Assembly (NCBI RefSeq): GCF_900009265.2
Contig: NZ_LR735017.1
Location: 38,095-84,991, forward strand
Reading direction: 5' to 3'
Origin: Planktothrix paucivesiculata PCC 9631
Lineage (GTDB): Bacteria; Cyanobacteriota; Cyanobacteriia; Cyanobacteriales; Microcoleaceae
Length of the DNA: 46,897 nt
Part shown: piece after piece, positions 25,382-34,753 of the stretch
How the letters are laid out: every line of letters begins with the position of its first letter
Position numbering within the stretch: the first letter of the stretch is position 1
The notes under the pieces: model-generated
Told to the model about the DNA's origin: nothing
The model's database searches: none
The model's input: the letters and a program-made list of their open reading frames with translations, nothing else
Made by a program: the position numbers and the translations under genes

Positions 25382-26086
25382 ATGACAAAAACCCAACTAC
25401 CAGAGATCAAAAATGAACCATTGCGACTACAAGCATTAACCCATCGCTCCTATTTGAATGAACATCCCAATGCCGGAGAAGACAATGAAAGATTAGAATT
25501 TTTAGGGGATGCAGTCCTAGGATTTTTAGTGGGAGAATTGCTATTTAAAAAACGCTATCCCGAAGATATGACTAAAATGAGTGAGGCAAATATGACCCGT
25601 TTACGGTCTGTGTTGGTTGATGAAAAACAACTGGCTAAATTTGCGGTGCAATTTCATTTAGGGGAATTATTACGGTTAGGAAAAGGGGCAATTAGAGACG
25701 GCGGACGAACCAACCCTTCCTTGCTGAGTGATGCCTTTGAAGCCTATATTGGAGCCTATTATTTAGATACCAATATTGATGTTGTCCGAGAGTTTATACA
25801 TCCGCTCTTTTCTGCTGTCGCCAATGAAATGGTCTTTCCCCAGTCAGAAACCACCCCTCAAACCTTAATTGATTGTAAAAACCGCTTTCAACAATGGGCG
25901 TTAGAAAAATCCGGTGAAAACCCCAAATATTATGTGGTGGGAGAATCTGGGCCAGATCATGCCAAGGAATTTGGGATTGAAGTTCGGGTTAGGGATAAGG
26001 TATATGGCTATGGGAAAGGAAGGCGAAAGCAGGATGCGGAAAAAAAAGCCGCCGAAGTGGCGCTGCAAAAGTTGGGTCTATTGTAG
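25382..26086 (+). CDS. rnc: Ribonuclease III
   Basis: The 234-residue double-strand-specific endoribonuclease processes rRNA and other structured RNAs. The signature ERLEFLGDAVL (37-47) has Glu40 and Asp43, and SDAFEAYIGAYYLD provides the second acidic pair. A dsRNA-binding domain at the C-terminus reads CKNRFQQWALEKSGENPKYYV and GKGRRKQDAEKKAAEVAL. I chose the ATG at 25382; the frame runs back to a TTG at 25361. It follows an NYN-domain RNase-like gene on the same strand. The stop codon lies within the first of two 21-base repeats. Confidence 0.95.
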   Translation: MTKTQLPEIKNEPLRLQALTHRSYLNEHPNAGEDNERLEFLGDAVLGFLVGELLFKKRYPEDMTKMSEANMTRLRSVLVDEKQLAKFAVQFHLGELLRLGKGAIRDGGRTNPSLLSDAFEAYIGAYYLDTNIDVVREFIHPLFSAVANEMVFPQSETTPQTLIDCKNRFQQWALEKSGENPKYYVVGESGPDHAKEFGIEVRVRDKVYGYGKGRRKQDAEKKAAEVALQKLGLL

Positions 26087-26160
26087 TGAGTCCTTTAGGA
26101 CTCTGGGCCCCGTAGTGAGTCCTTTAGGACTCTTAGCCCTAAAGGGCTTACTACATAGGG
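26083..26160. terminator. Repeated palindromes between convergent rnc and recA
   Basis: A 21-base unit containing the palindrome AGTCCTTTAGGACT occurs twice, at 26083-26103 and 26112-26132. It is followed by CCCTAAAGGG near 26136-26146. The hairpins lie between convergent genes and likely terminate transcription from both sides. The first copy overlaps the rnc stop codon. Confidence 0.7.
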
Positions 26161-27249
26161 TTATTCTTCTTCTGAACTGGCATCGAGATCCTCATCATCA
26201 TGGCTATCTACCTGGATGACAGAATTAGCTGAAACCACAGCCCCACTATCTAAAGCCCCTCTAACTTTTTGTTCAATTTCCTTTGCCAAGGTGGCATTTT
26301 CTTCTAAATAAATCAGGGTTTTATCCCGTCCCTGACCAATATTATCGCCGTTGTAACTATACCAAGCTCCTTTGCGTTTTAATACCCCGGTTTCTTCGGC
26401 TAAATCAATTAAACAGCCTAAAGTAGAAATGCCTTTTCCGAAAATAATATCAAATTCTGCAATACGGAAAGGAGGGGCAATTTTATTTTTAGCCACTTTA
26501 ACTTTAGCCCTAATTCCGTATTCATCCGTTCCCCGTTTTAAGGTTTGAATTCGACGAATATCTAAACGTACAGAGGCATAGAATTTTAAGGCATTACCTC
26601 CGGTTGTGGTTTCCGGGTTTCCATAGACAACACCAATTTTTTGACGCAATTGGTTGAGGAAAATCACGGTACAATTTGACTTACCAATATTTCCCGTAAT
26701 TTTGCGTAACGCCTGACTCATTAACCGAGCTTGTAAACCCATGTGGGCGTCCCCCATATCCCCTTCAATTTCGGCCCTGGGAACTAAGGCGGCCACGGAG
26801 TCAATTACAATAATATCAACGGCCACAGACCGCACTAACTGATCCACAATTTCTAAGCCCATTTCTCCCGTATCCGGTTGAGAAACGAGTAAATTTTCCG
26901 TATCCACCCCTAGGACGGCCGCATAGCTGGGATCTAGGGCGTGTTCTGCATCGACAAAGGCAGCTACTCCTCCGGCTTTTTGGACTTCGGCGATCGCGTG
27001 CAGGGCTAGGGTGGTTTTACCGGAACTTTCTGGCCCATAGATTTCAATCACCCGTCCCTTGGGTAAACCGCCTCCCAAGGCTAGGTCTAGGGTTAATGCA
27101 CCACTAGGAATGGTTTCCACTTTCATGCGGGTGGAATCCCCTAACCGAACAATGGCCCCTTTGCCAAAGCTACGCTCTATTTGGCTTAAAACTTGGGTTA
27201 GAGCTTTTTTCTTTTCAGAACTAGAATTATCTTTAGTATCTTTAGCCAT
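26161..27249 (-). CDS. recA: Recombinase A
   Basis: The 362-residue protein is the central strand-exchange and SOS co-protease. Walker A is GPESSGKTT (72-80), Walker [13 protein letters not shown], and loop 2 with [20 protein letters not shown] is intact. The start is the ATG at 27249 ([21 protein letters not shown]), which matches the family N-terminus; the open frame extends upstream to a GTG at 27294. The tail is acidic ([12 protein letters not shown]) as usual. No LexA-type box was seen by eye in the 27250-27513 region. Confidence 0.98.
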   Translation of the reverse strand: MAKDTKDNSSSEKKKALTQVLSQIERSFGKGAIVRLGDSTRMKVETIPSGALTLDLALGGGLPKGRVIEIYGPESSGKTTLALHAIAEVQKAGGVAAFVDAEHALDPSYAAVLGVDTENLLVSQPDTGEMGLEIVDQLVRSVAVDIIVIDSVAALVPRAEIEGDMGDAHMGLQARLMSQALRKITGNIGKSNCTVIFLNQLRQKIGVVYGNPETTTGGNALKFYASVRLDIRRIQTLKRGTDEYGIRAKVKVAKNKIAPPFRIAEFDIIFGKGISTLGCLIDLAEETGVLKRKGAWYSYNGDNIGQGRDKTLIYLEENATLAKEIEQKVRGALDSGAVVSANSVIQVDSHDDEDLDASSEEE

Positions 27250-27513
27250 TCGCTGTAATTTTAAGTAACGGTTAATTGTCAACATCCTAGCCACCCTAGC
27301 CGCCAGTCTGCATAATTGGTATGGTAGCAGTTAGGCCGGGGTTCTGACTATTGTGGATCTCCCTTGCTATCGACGAGCTTAACAATTTTTTGCAGTTTGT
27401 CCGCCCAAGCTCTGAGGGAATTTCTTCCCATTATAAGGGGGGATTGATGTTTTCGTCAATATAAAAACAATAGTTCTGTCGTTTTTAACGGATTCAACTT
27501 ATATTAATCACCC

Positions 27514-28110
27514 ATGTCCTATCGATATATTTTATTTTATAAACCCTATGATGTCTTGAGTCAGTTTACCGATGATGATCCCACAAAGGCTATTCGTAAA
27601 ACCCTCAAAGATTTTATTGCTATTCCTTTAGTTTATTCTGTGGGAAGGTTAGATCGAGATAGTGAAGGATTGTTACTTTTAACTAATGATAATTTTGTGA
27701 AACATCGCTTAATTGATCCTAAATTTGCCCATCCTCGAACCTATTGGGTACAGGTGGAAAAAATACCGGATGAAACGGCATTACAACAGTTAACTCGGGG
27801 GGTACAATTATCAGATTATCGGACAAAACCCGCCCAGGTTAAACTACTTTCTACAGAACCCAGTTTACCTCCCCGTGAGCCTCCCATTCGGTTTCGGAAA
27901 ACCGTCCCGACGGCTTGGCTGGAATTAACCTTAACCGAAGGTCGTAACCGTCAAGTGCGGAAAATGACGGCGGCGGTCGGGTTTCCAACATTGCGTTTGG
28001 TGAGAGTTGCGATCGCCCATTTAAGTTTAACAGGACTCGCGCCCGGTGAATGGCGAGATTTAACCGAAGTTGAATTAAAACAGTTAAGACAAATCTTAGG
28101 AAATTATTAA
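27514..28110 (+). CDS. Pseudouridine synthase, RluE/RsuA family
   Basis: The 198-residue enzyme isomerises uridine to pseudouridine in rRNA. The catalytic aspartate is Asp47 in SVGRLDRDSEGLLLLTND. The KPYDVLSQF start and the EGRNRQVRKMTAAVGFPTLRLVR motif are typical of the RsuA/RluB/RluE branch. No S4 RNA-binding domain precedes it, which favours RluE (23S rRNA U2457 in E. coli), although the target is inferred. It is divergent from recA and converges on pyrB with 17 bases between the stops. Confidence 0.92.
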   Translation: MSYRYILFYKPYDVLSQFTDDDPTKAIRKTLKDFIAIPLVYSVGRLDRDSEGLLLLTNDNFVKHRLIDPKFAHPRTYWVQVEKIPDETALQQLTRGVQLSDYRTKPAQVKLLSTEPSLPPREPPIRFRKTVPTAWLELTLTEGRNRQVRKMTAAVGFPTLRLVRVAIAHLSLTGLAPGEWRDLTEVELKQLRQILGNY

Positions 28111-28127
28111 TCAAAACTCCATAATAA

Positions 28128-29120
28128 TTAATTGGGTTTTCCCCCTCCAATTAAATATAAAAGTGCCATTCTAACTGCAATTCCACTGGTCACTTGTTGA
28201 GAAATTAAACTCAATTCTGGATCATCCATTAATTCCGAACTTAATTCTACTCCTCGATTTACTGGCCCTGGATGCAATATTTTAACATGAGGTTTACAGA
28301 CTTTTAAGCGTTCGTGGGTCAGACCAAATAATTGATGATATTCTCGTAAACTGGGTAATAAATGGGCGGTCATGCGTTCTTTTTGTAAGCGCAAAGTCAT
28401 GACAAAATCAGCATTTTCCAAAGCCTCGTCTAAATTCCAATGTAAAAACAGTTTTCCGGGGCGATTTTTGCCAAATTCCGCAAATAATTCTGGAAGTAAA
28501 GTTGGGGGGGCGGCTAAGTGTAATTCCGCTTGGGTGGCGGTTAAACTCCAAATATTAGAACGGGCGACCCGAGAATGTAAAATATCTCCAACAATGGCGA
28601 TTTTTTTGCCATTTAATTGTTCAATTTGAGGGTGATCCGGGTCAAGAATTCGGCAAATGGTAAATAAATCTAAGAGTGCTTGGGAGGGGTGTTCGTGTTG
28701 ACCATCGCCCGCATTTAAAACCGCTACTTTGGCATTTAAACGATCTAATTCGGCGGCGATCGCAAAGGGAACTCCCGCCTCCTTATGGCGAATTACCATC
28801 ATATCCGTCCCCATAGCTAAATAGGTTTTAGCGGTATCGAGAATGGTTTCTCCTTTAGTTAGAGAAGAAGTCCCCGGTGCGAAATTTAAAGTATCTGCTG
28901 ATAGTCGTTTGGCGGCCAGTTCAAAACTGTTACGAGTTCGAGTTGAGGGTTCAAAAAATAAATTAGCGACCACTTGACCTTGGAGGGCGGGGACTTTTTT
29001 GGTGCGGCGTCCTAATACTTCTCGAAAGCTAGTGGCGGTTTGTAAAATGGTATTATATTCCGTCGCCGTAAAATCAGCTAGGGATAAAATGTGGCGGCGA
29101 GTCCAGGGAGCAGTAACCAT
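28128..29120 (-). CDS. pyrB: Aspartate carbamoyltransferase catalytic subunit
   Basis: The 330-residue enzyme makes carbamoyl aspartate in pyrimidine synthesis. The carbamoyl phosphate loop [23 protein letters not shown], and the aspartate-binding [11 protein letters not shown] are all present. The first ATG at 29120 gives the usual N-terminus ([18 protein letters not shown]). A pyrI regulatory gene is not seen, as expected in cyanobacteria. It is divergent from the lipoprotein gene at 29288. Confidence 0.97.
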   Translation of the reverse strand: MVTAPWTRRHILSLADFTATEYNTILQTATSFREVLGRRTKKVPALQGQVVANLFFEPSTRTRNSFELAAKRLSADTLNFAPGTSSLTKGETILDTAKTYLAMGTDMMVIRHKEAGVPFAIAAELDRLNAKVAVLNAGDGQHEHPSQALLDLFTICRILDPDHPQIEQLNGKKIAIVGDILHSRVARSNIWSLTATQAELHLAAPPTLLPELFAEFGKNRPGKLFLHWNLDEALENADFVMTLRLQKERMTAHLLPSLREYHQLFGLTHERLKVCKPHVKILHPGPVNRGVELSSELMDDPELSLISQQVTSGIAVRMALLYLIGGGKPN

Positions 29121-29287
29121 TGTAAAATAATTAGAGGTTAGAGAATTTTAGAATCAGAATTTGAGGTTGAAAATCATCGGAATTTTGATCCAAAGTTTAA
29201 TCATACTGGGTAATCTTTCAAAACGGAATAGAAACCTCAAGGCTTGAACAATAAACTAACAGTTATTTTTAGAATACCCTTTGAACC

Positions 29288-29812
29288 ATGAACAGTATCC
29301 AATCTTTTTTGACCGCTTGTATCCTTAGCGTTACTATTCTGAGCTTAAGTAGTTGTAGTACCCCTCCGGTAGAAACCGAAATCCCACAGTCACCGACGCC
29401 TGAAGCCACCGTTTCGCCTCAACCGACCCCTGAACCTCAAAAACAAACTCTCTCCCCGGCTGACACGGTTCCCGTGACCATTTATCAGGTGGATAGTCAA
29501 TGTTCTGAGTTAGTTCCGCGACAAATTACGCTTCCCAAAGAACAGGTTTTACAAAGGGCGATCGCCGAGGTTTTAGCACAACAAAGTAGTTCAGATTTCA
29601 GCTTGAATTATCGGGTAAATATTGAGCCAGACAAACAACTTGTGACTATTGATTTTCGCGTTCCTACCACTGCGGATCGGACGTTTAATTCCTTATCCAG
29701 TTGTGAGCAATTAGCCCTATTTGGTAGTTTGCGTAAAACAATTACCAGTAATCCTAATTGGGAAATTAATGAGGTAATTTTTACTGAACGGGGAGAAGAA
29801 ATTACCTTATAA
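29288..29812 (+). CDS. Lipoprotein with GerMN-like domain
   Basis: The 174-residue protein has a lipoprotein signal peptide with lipobox LSSC (Cys near residue 23), then a Pro/Thr/Gln-rich linker (PTPEATVSPQPTPEPQ). A C-terminal domain (VPVTIYQVDSQCSELVPRQ... to NEVIFTERGEEITL) resembles the GerMN domain seen in cell-envelope lipoproteins such as LpqB and GerM. The role in cyanobacteria is unknown. It is convergent with the apiosidase-like gene; the stops are 14 bases apart. Confidence 0.8.
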   Translation: MNSIQSFLTACILSVTILSLSSCSTPPVETEIPQSPTPEATVSPQPTPEPQKQTLSPADTVPVTIYQVDSQCSELVPRQITLPKEQVLQRAIAEVLAQQSSSDFSLNYRVNIEPDKQLVTIDFRVPTTADRTFNSLSSCEQLALFGSLRKTITSNPNWEINEVIFTERGEEITL

Positions 29813-29826
29813 AATATTCCCTAAGA

Positions 29827-31725
29827 TTAATTTTTCTTGATTACAAATACCCAATCTTGTTGGGTTGGAGGTTGCAGAGGAATTGAGTCTTTTCCCGTAA
29901 AATCAGGTAGTTGAGAAAATTCACCCAAACGGGGGTTATACAGTTGGATACGATAAGAACCTGTTGTTTCTGGCGGTAAAGATAGGGAGAGGGGTTTATT
30001 CGTGTCTCGAACATAAACAATATACTGTTGATTTTCGTTGCCTAAAACATAATGGGTTCCCTCTCCTTTAAGCCGTTTTTCTAGGGGTTTAAATTTCCAC
30101 CAATCTAAACTTTTAAACAGTTTAGGAAGTTGCTGAATTTGAGCTTCCCAATCCTGATTTTTAGGGTCATTTACATTAAATGGCCCCGGATCACGAATTC
30201 CTCCAAAATAAGTAGTTCCCCATCCGGTGACAAAATAGCCTCCGGCCATCACAATATCCCAAGTCGCATGGCGAATTTCATCTAAGGTGGCACTATTGGG
30301 TTTATCAACTTTTCCATCCTCATTCTGATCCCGTAAATAATAGGCATATTCAGAATTAACGACGGGTTTATTGTACTTGAGACTACCCAAAACCCGTTGA
30401 TGTAAGTTGGTATAACTCTGTTGATAATCTCCAAAAGACATCCAATCTTCTTGAGCAAAATCAGCGACACTATAACTTGTTTCCCCCGGATGAATGCCAA
30501 TTAATCGTTGATGGGGGTCAAATTTAACCATTTCTTGGGCAATGGTTTGATATAGGGCTTTATTGCCATATTCATTCCATTCTCCGGCAACGGTAAATGC
30601 CACATTAAAGGCACTATAACGAGCCATAATATAACGGGCATATCGGAGTCGAGCGTCCTGATTTGGGAAGGCTTTCCAATCATGTTGTGAGCCGCGATCT
30701 TGCGACCAACTCAAGAACAACATGGGTGTGATTCCTTTTTTATTTAAGTATTTAATTCGAGCGTCAACCTCCTGCCAATAAACGGGATTTAAGGTTTCGG
30801 CTGATAGATTTTCAAAGGCTAATCCTCCTTCATTTTTCCCCCTAGATAGGAGGTTAGAATGGATATAGTTAAACCCCTGTTTTGCCCGTTTATCAATATA
30901 TTGTTTAACAGAATTTCGATCTACTTTTTCTTCTGAAATATGATTATATAATGTCCAATGGGTATCTCCAAATAACCAAAAAGGTGTCCCATCTTCATAG
31001 ATGAAATGAGCAGGATATTTAGGGTTAACTTTAATACCGCCTTTGCTTTGGGCTGCCAGGGCTTTAAACGATCCAGATTGATTATTTAATCCGGGATCAT
31101 TAGATTGAACTGACCATTTCCAATTTCCTGCCATATTAGGAGAAAATCTCAATTTCCAGGTTTTCCCACCATCCCAAAATAAAGGAATAATTTGAGTTTC
31201 ACCTTTTGGAGTGGTAAAAGTTGCCGTGGCTTCAACTTCAGTATAGGGATTTTGATAATTTCCTGTATGAATAAAACCCTGTTCAAAAAGACTTAAAGCC
31301 GGGATTTGCCGTTGAGCAACGCTATTAACTTGTACGGTTACTTGATCCTGACTAGAATACTCTGCACCCGTCGCGGTCAACTCTAAAACATAGGTTCCGG
31401 GTTGAGAAAACTCTGCTTTTGTATTAGGATTTGTGGCGTTAGTAAAGCTAACACTGCCCGGGCCAGTCATTTTTTTCCATTGGGTTTTTAGATCTTTTGA
31501 ATTTCCTAAATAGGTCACATTTCCATAGAGTTGGACGGAGTTTTTCGGTGAAATAAATTGGGGAAATCCAGCACTCACGACCGGGGAATAATTAACAGGT
31601 TCTGGGATAACTTCTGGCTGAGAATTGGCTTCTGGAGTTGGGCGACAACCGAGGATTAAACTGACTAAAGTAGCATTCAAAATTATCCATTTCAGGATTG
31701 AGGGATTTTTAAGATGATTACTCAT
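29827..31725 (-). CDS. Lipoprotein glycoside hydrolase, apiosidase-like (DUF5060-DUF4038, GH140-type), with PKD-like domain
   Basis: The 632-residue protein has a lipobox at LILGC (Cys27), then a PKD/Ig-like domain (~45-135). A DUF5060 beta-sandwich follows (~140-225, ATATFTTPKGETQIIPLFWDGG), and then a (beta/alpha)8 domain of the DUF4038/apiosidase type (FWLFGDTHWTLYNHI). Two conserved glutamates appear in AGEWNEYG and VVNSEYAYY, positions expected for general acid and nucleophile in this fold. The substrate is unknown; GH140 members cleave apiose from pectic chains. It is the last gene of the minus-strand glycan cluster. AAGGA lies upstream of the ATG at 31725. Confidence 0.8.
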   Translation of the reverse strand: MSNHLKNPSILKWIILNATLVSLILGCRPTPEANSQPEVIPEPVNYSPVVSAGFPQFISPKNSVQLYGNVTYLGNSKDLKTQWKKMTGPGSVSFTNATNPNTKAEFSQPGTYVLELTATGAEYSSQDQVTVQVNSVAQRQIPALSLFEQGFIHTGNYQNPYTEVEATATFTTPKGETQIIPLFWDGGKTWKLRFSPNMAGNWKWSVQSNDPGLNNQSGSFKALAAQSKGGIKVNPKYPAHFIYEDGTPFWLFGDTHWTLYNHISEEKVDRNSVKQYIDKRAKQGFNYIHSNLLSRGKNEGGLAFENLSAETLNPVYWQEVDARIKYLNKKGITPMLFLSWSQDRGSQHDWKAFPNQDARLRYARYIMARYSAFNVAFTVAGEWNEYGNKALYQTIAQEMVKFDPHQRLIGIHPGETSYSVADFAQEDWMSFGDYQQSYTNLHQRVLGSLKYNKPVVNSEYAYYLRDQNEDGKVDKPNSATLDEIRHATWDIVMAGGYFVTGWGTTYFGGIRDPGPFNVNDPKNQDWEAQIQQLPKLFKSLDWWKFKPLEKRLKGEGTHYVLGNENQQYIVYVRDTNKPLSLSLPPETTGSYRIQLYNPRLGEFSQLPDFTGKDSIPLQPPTQQDWVFVIKKN

Positions 31726-31749
31726 GATAGTTATTCCTTTTTTAGTAAC

Positions 31750-32925
31750 TCAAAGGTTTTTAAAGGGAATTAAGAAATAATTCAAAATCGGAGTGAATTG
31801 AAGCATTATTTTAGAGGGTACTTTAGATTCATCAAATCTCTTTAATAAATCACTGGCTAAATAAATCGTGATCAGGGTTGTCCCTAAAAATAAAGATTCC
31901 GTTAGCAGGTCGGCGAGAAGGTTAGGAGTGTGGGGGAGAATATAATTTTTTATTTGCGGAAATAGACGGGTAAAGGGTTGATGGGTGAGGTAAATATAAT
32001 ATGACCAAACCCCGATAATACTGACGGTTTTAAACAGCATCGGAATCTTTTTCTGGGTAAAATCAGCCAGATTAACAATCCAAAGAATTATTCCTAAAGC
32101 AATCACAAAATCTGTAAAAATCCATCCCCACAATCCGATATAAAGTAGAAATTGTCCCCCCATCCAAATCAAAAAACCCAACCATCCCATATAAGAATTA
32201 ATGATGATTTGATTAAAACGATTACTATTTTTAGCTAGGACTAATCCCGCTACCATTCCTAGGGTAAATTCCCCGATTCTAGCCAGAATAAAACCAAAAG
32301 GTGATCGTTCTTGAAAGAAGCCAAAAAACCAGTCTGGATAACGATGCAGGGCGTGAACTGTTCCATGGAAAATCCCTAGAAATTTATCGCTATGGGCAAT
32401 GGGAAGTCCATCTAAATAATAAATAGCAATGCCTCGATAAATAAATTCTATCCCCAAGGTGATCGATAAAATTATTAAATATCCCCGCCAGGTTGAATAT
32501 TTTTGGAATCGATTATATAATATGGGAAAGAGTAAATAAGCTCCGACAATAAAGGGAACATACCAAAAAGCTCCGGTGGCTCGTCCACGAAAATCCTCGA
32601 AAACATTAGTCAGAAGAAAACAATCTAAAATAGTTCTAATAACAGCAAATTTTAAATTAGTTAAGTAGGCTAATAAGGGAAAGGAAAAAAGCACCGCTAC
32701 CCAGTACACAGGAAGAACCCGTTTCATCCGGCGAGTAAACCAATCCACCCAGGAAATTTTTTGACCTTGTTTAGCACAGGAATAGGCTAAACCAAAACCA
32801 CTTAAAACAATAAAAACATGGACACCCTGCCATCCAAACCAACCGCCCCGATAATGTACTAAAACCACAAGGGCGATCGCTAATCCTTTACAGAAATCTG
32901 TTAGGTTTAAAACATTCGGTTTCAT
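31750..32925 (-). CDS. Membrane acyltransferase (acyltransferase-3 / OatA-like family)
   Basis: The 391-residue protein has about ten membrane segments and the family motifs. These are DFCKGLAIALVVLVHYRG with the conserved His24, the FIVLSGFGLAYS loop, and RRMKRVLPVYW. Members transfer acetyl or other acyl groups to surface sugars or lipids. It lies 24 bases upstream of the GH-like gene, and 36 bases separate it from the alpha/beta hydrolase gene, so it is part of the same operon. The acceptor is likely the glycan made by the cluster, which is an inference. Confidence 0.88.
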   Translation of the reverse strand: MKPNVLNLTDFCKGLAIALVVLVHYRGGWFGWQGVHVFIVLSGFGLAYSCAKQGQKISWVDWFTRRMKRVLPVYWVAVLFSFPLLAYLTNLKFAVIRTILDCFLLTNVFEDFRGRATGAFWYVPFIVGAYLLFPILYNRFQKYSTWRGYLIILSITLGIEFIYRGIAIYYLDGLPIAHSDKFLGIFHGTVHALHRYPDWFFGFFQERSPFGFILARIGEFTLGMVAGLVLAKNSNRFNQIIINSYMGWLGFLIWMGGQFLLYIGLWGWIFTDFVIALGIILWIVNLADFTQKKIPMLFKTVSIIGVWSYYIYLTHQPFTRLFPQIKNYILPHTPNLLADLLTESLFLGTTLITIYLASDLLKRFDESKVPSKIMLQFTPILNYFLIPFKNL

Positions 32926-32961
32926 CTTGAATTAGTCCTGTTATTAAAATCAAAACTATTT

Positions 32962-33912
32962 CTAATCATTGATTTTTAACCAATTATCGACATAATTAAC
33001 AAAGGTTGAAATTGCTGTACCTTTAGCAAATCCTTTATTGAGAATTAACCCAGTATTCAAATAGTGATTCGCCTGGGGAATTGTCCAATACTCAACCGGG
33101 GGAACCATTTTTTGCGATAAATCCCTTAAAAAGGCTAAATCTTCAGGGGGTTCCAATTCCGCATCTAGGATTAATAACGGAATATGCCCGGGTTGAGCAA
33201 AATCTTCCAAATAAGTTTCTATATCCAATGCTACCATCACCGGTTCCCAAAAACCAAATTCTAGGGGTTTGGGCAACTGCATATCTATTTGCCAACGAAA
33301 CATTAATTTTTCTTTTTCCCGAGCTTCTGGGCTTAAAAAACGCTCTCTCAAACGACGGGGTGGGGAGAATACCACCGCTTTGGAAATCCGAGAATCTTGA
33401 GCTTGGGCGGCCATGGTTACACCCGCCCCAAAAGAATGTCCTAAGACATAAATCTGATTATTTTGACTAGGAAAATTAGTGCTTAAATAATCAATAGCGG
33501 CGGTTACATCCTGAGCAAAATTAAAAGATTCTGTTGTATAGTTTTTGGGTTGTTCAGATTCTCCATGGGCGCGAAGATCAAAAGCAAAAATCCGATATCC
33601 TAGATCTTTAAACCCCTCAGCTAAGGCGGGAATAATCGGTAATTTTCTGCCAAAAACTGAAGACCCATGGAGTAGAATAATTGTTGGGGCAGTTTCGGAA
33701 TTTTCCGGCAAATATAAATCCCCTTTTAACTGTAATCCATCAGCTAGAAAAGATACGGTTTTTGAGGGTTGATAAGGAATAGATTGTAATTGTTTAAAAG
33801 AGGATTGTTTTAACAGATCGAGTTGATGATAACGGTATCTCAACAGATTGTATAAGGGTTTAACTTGGGGATAGGTTTGAGCGAGAAGGGGGTATAACTT
33901 GGGTTTTGCCAT
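32962..33912 (-). CDS. Alpha/beta hydrolase
   Basis: The 316-residue protein is a serine hydrolase. The nucleophile elbow GHSFGAG has Ser160. LHGSSVFGRK is the oxyanion-hole strand, and FDLRAHGESEQP is a typical loop. An Asp in LILDAELEPPEDLAFL and a His in PQANHYLNTG complete a plausible triad. The N-terminal ~50 residues are an extra helical segment. In the cluster it could remove or exchange acyl groups, but the substrate is unknown. Start ATG at 33912. Confidence 0.85.
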   Translation of the reverse strand: MAKPKLYPLLAQTYPQVKPLYNLLRYRYHQLDLLKQSSFKQLQSIPYQPSKTVSFLADGLQLKGDLYLPENSETAPTIILLHGSSVFGRKLPIIPALAEGFKDLGYRIFAFDLRAHGESEQPKNYTTESFNFAQDVTAAIDYLSTNFPSQNNQIYVLGHSFGAGVTMAAQAQDSRISKAVVFSPPRRLRERFLSPEAREKEKLMFRWQIDMQLPKPLEFGFWEPVMVALDIETYLEDFAQPGHIPLLILDAELEPPEDLAFLRDLSQKMVPPVEYWTIPQANHYLNTGLILNKGFAKGTAISTFVNYVDNWLKIND

Positions 33913-33932
33913 GATGATTTTAAAGGGGGATT

Positions 33933-34706
33933 TTAAAGGGTTTTCGTATCGGTTCTCATTTTAATAATTTTAGCAGGAACACCCGCAGCGATCGCATAAT
34001 CAGGTAAATCTTTGGTTACGACTGCCCCGGCTCCAATAATACAGCCTTTGCCGATTTTAACCCCATCTAAAACAACGGCACTCGCTCCCAACCAAACATC
34101 ATCTTGAATCGTAATTTTTCCCCGGGTAAAAACTCCCTGTTCCATCATGGGAATATCCAAACGGTCTGTAATATATCGCCCGCCTCCAATATAACAATTT
34201 CCAGCAATTAAAACCGAATTACCAATGGAAATTCCCCCGCTAGAAGATAGAATGGTATTACAGCCTAAATCGGTTTTTTTACCAATAGAAATTCCGCCAA
34301 TTTTCCCTTGAATTACACAATTTCGAGAAATAATCACATCATCATCTAAAAATATGCCCGCCTCTCCCGCCCCACTGGCATCGATTAAAACATAATCATC
34401 AATAGCAACTCGGTTTCCTAAAGTTACTTTTTTAGGATGACGTAATACAATCCCTTTGCCTAAAATTATCCCTGCACCTGTGCTTTTGAATAACCCTTTA
34501 TAAGCAGATTTCCGAGTAACATATCCTAAAGCACCGGATAAATTACCAAAGAAAAAATTAGCTAATTCATATTGAATAAAATGCCCTAAATTATCTGTTC
34601 CTAATGCTTTGGTTTGATAACGTTTTAACAAAGAAGACTCAGCTTGATTGAGTTGTTCAGACAGAGAAACTTTGTTAATAATTTGGCGATTTTCAGTTTC
34701 ATTCAT
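33933..34706 (-). CDS. Hexapeptide-repeat acyltransferase (WbbJ-like)
   Basis: The 257-residue protein has a long left-handed beta-helix of hexapeptide repeats (VTLGNRVAIDDYVLIDASG, GGISIGKKTDLGCNTILSS, VWLGASAVVLDGVKIGKG) and ends in AAGVPAKIIKMR. These enzymes usually move acetyl groups from acetyl-CoA to sugars. An N-terminal ~70-residue helical domain precedes the helix. It lies between the alpha/beta hydrolase (20 bases) and the epimerase (47 bases) on the same strand, consistent with a surface-glycan operon. Confidence 0.87.
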   Translation of the reverse strand: MNETENRQIINKVSLSEQLNQAESSLLKRYQTKALGTDNLGHFIQYELANFFFGNLSGALGYVTRKSAYKGLFKSTGAGIILGKGIVLRHPKKVTLGNRVAIDDYVLIDASGAGEAGIFLDDDVIISRNCVIQGKIGGISIGKKTDLGCNTILSSSGGISIGNSVLIAGNCYIGGGRYITDRLDIPMMEQGVFTRGKITIQDDVWLGASAVVLDGVKIGKGCIIGAGAVVTKDLPDYAIAAGVPAKIIKMRTDTKTL

Positions 34707-34753
34707 AAATTTAAAGGTGGGCTATGCCCACCTAAATAAAGGGTTTAAAATAG

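Noticed and set aside
27250-27513. LexA box upstream of recA
   Set aside because: No match to RGTACNNNDGTWCB was seen by eye in this region.
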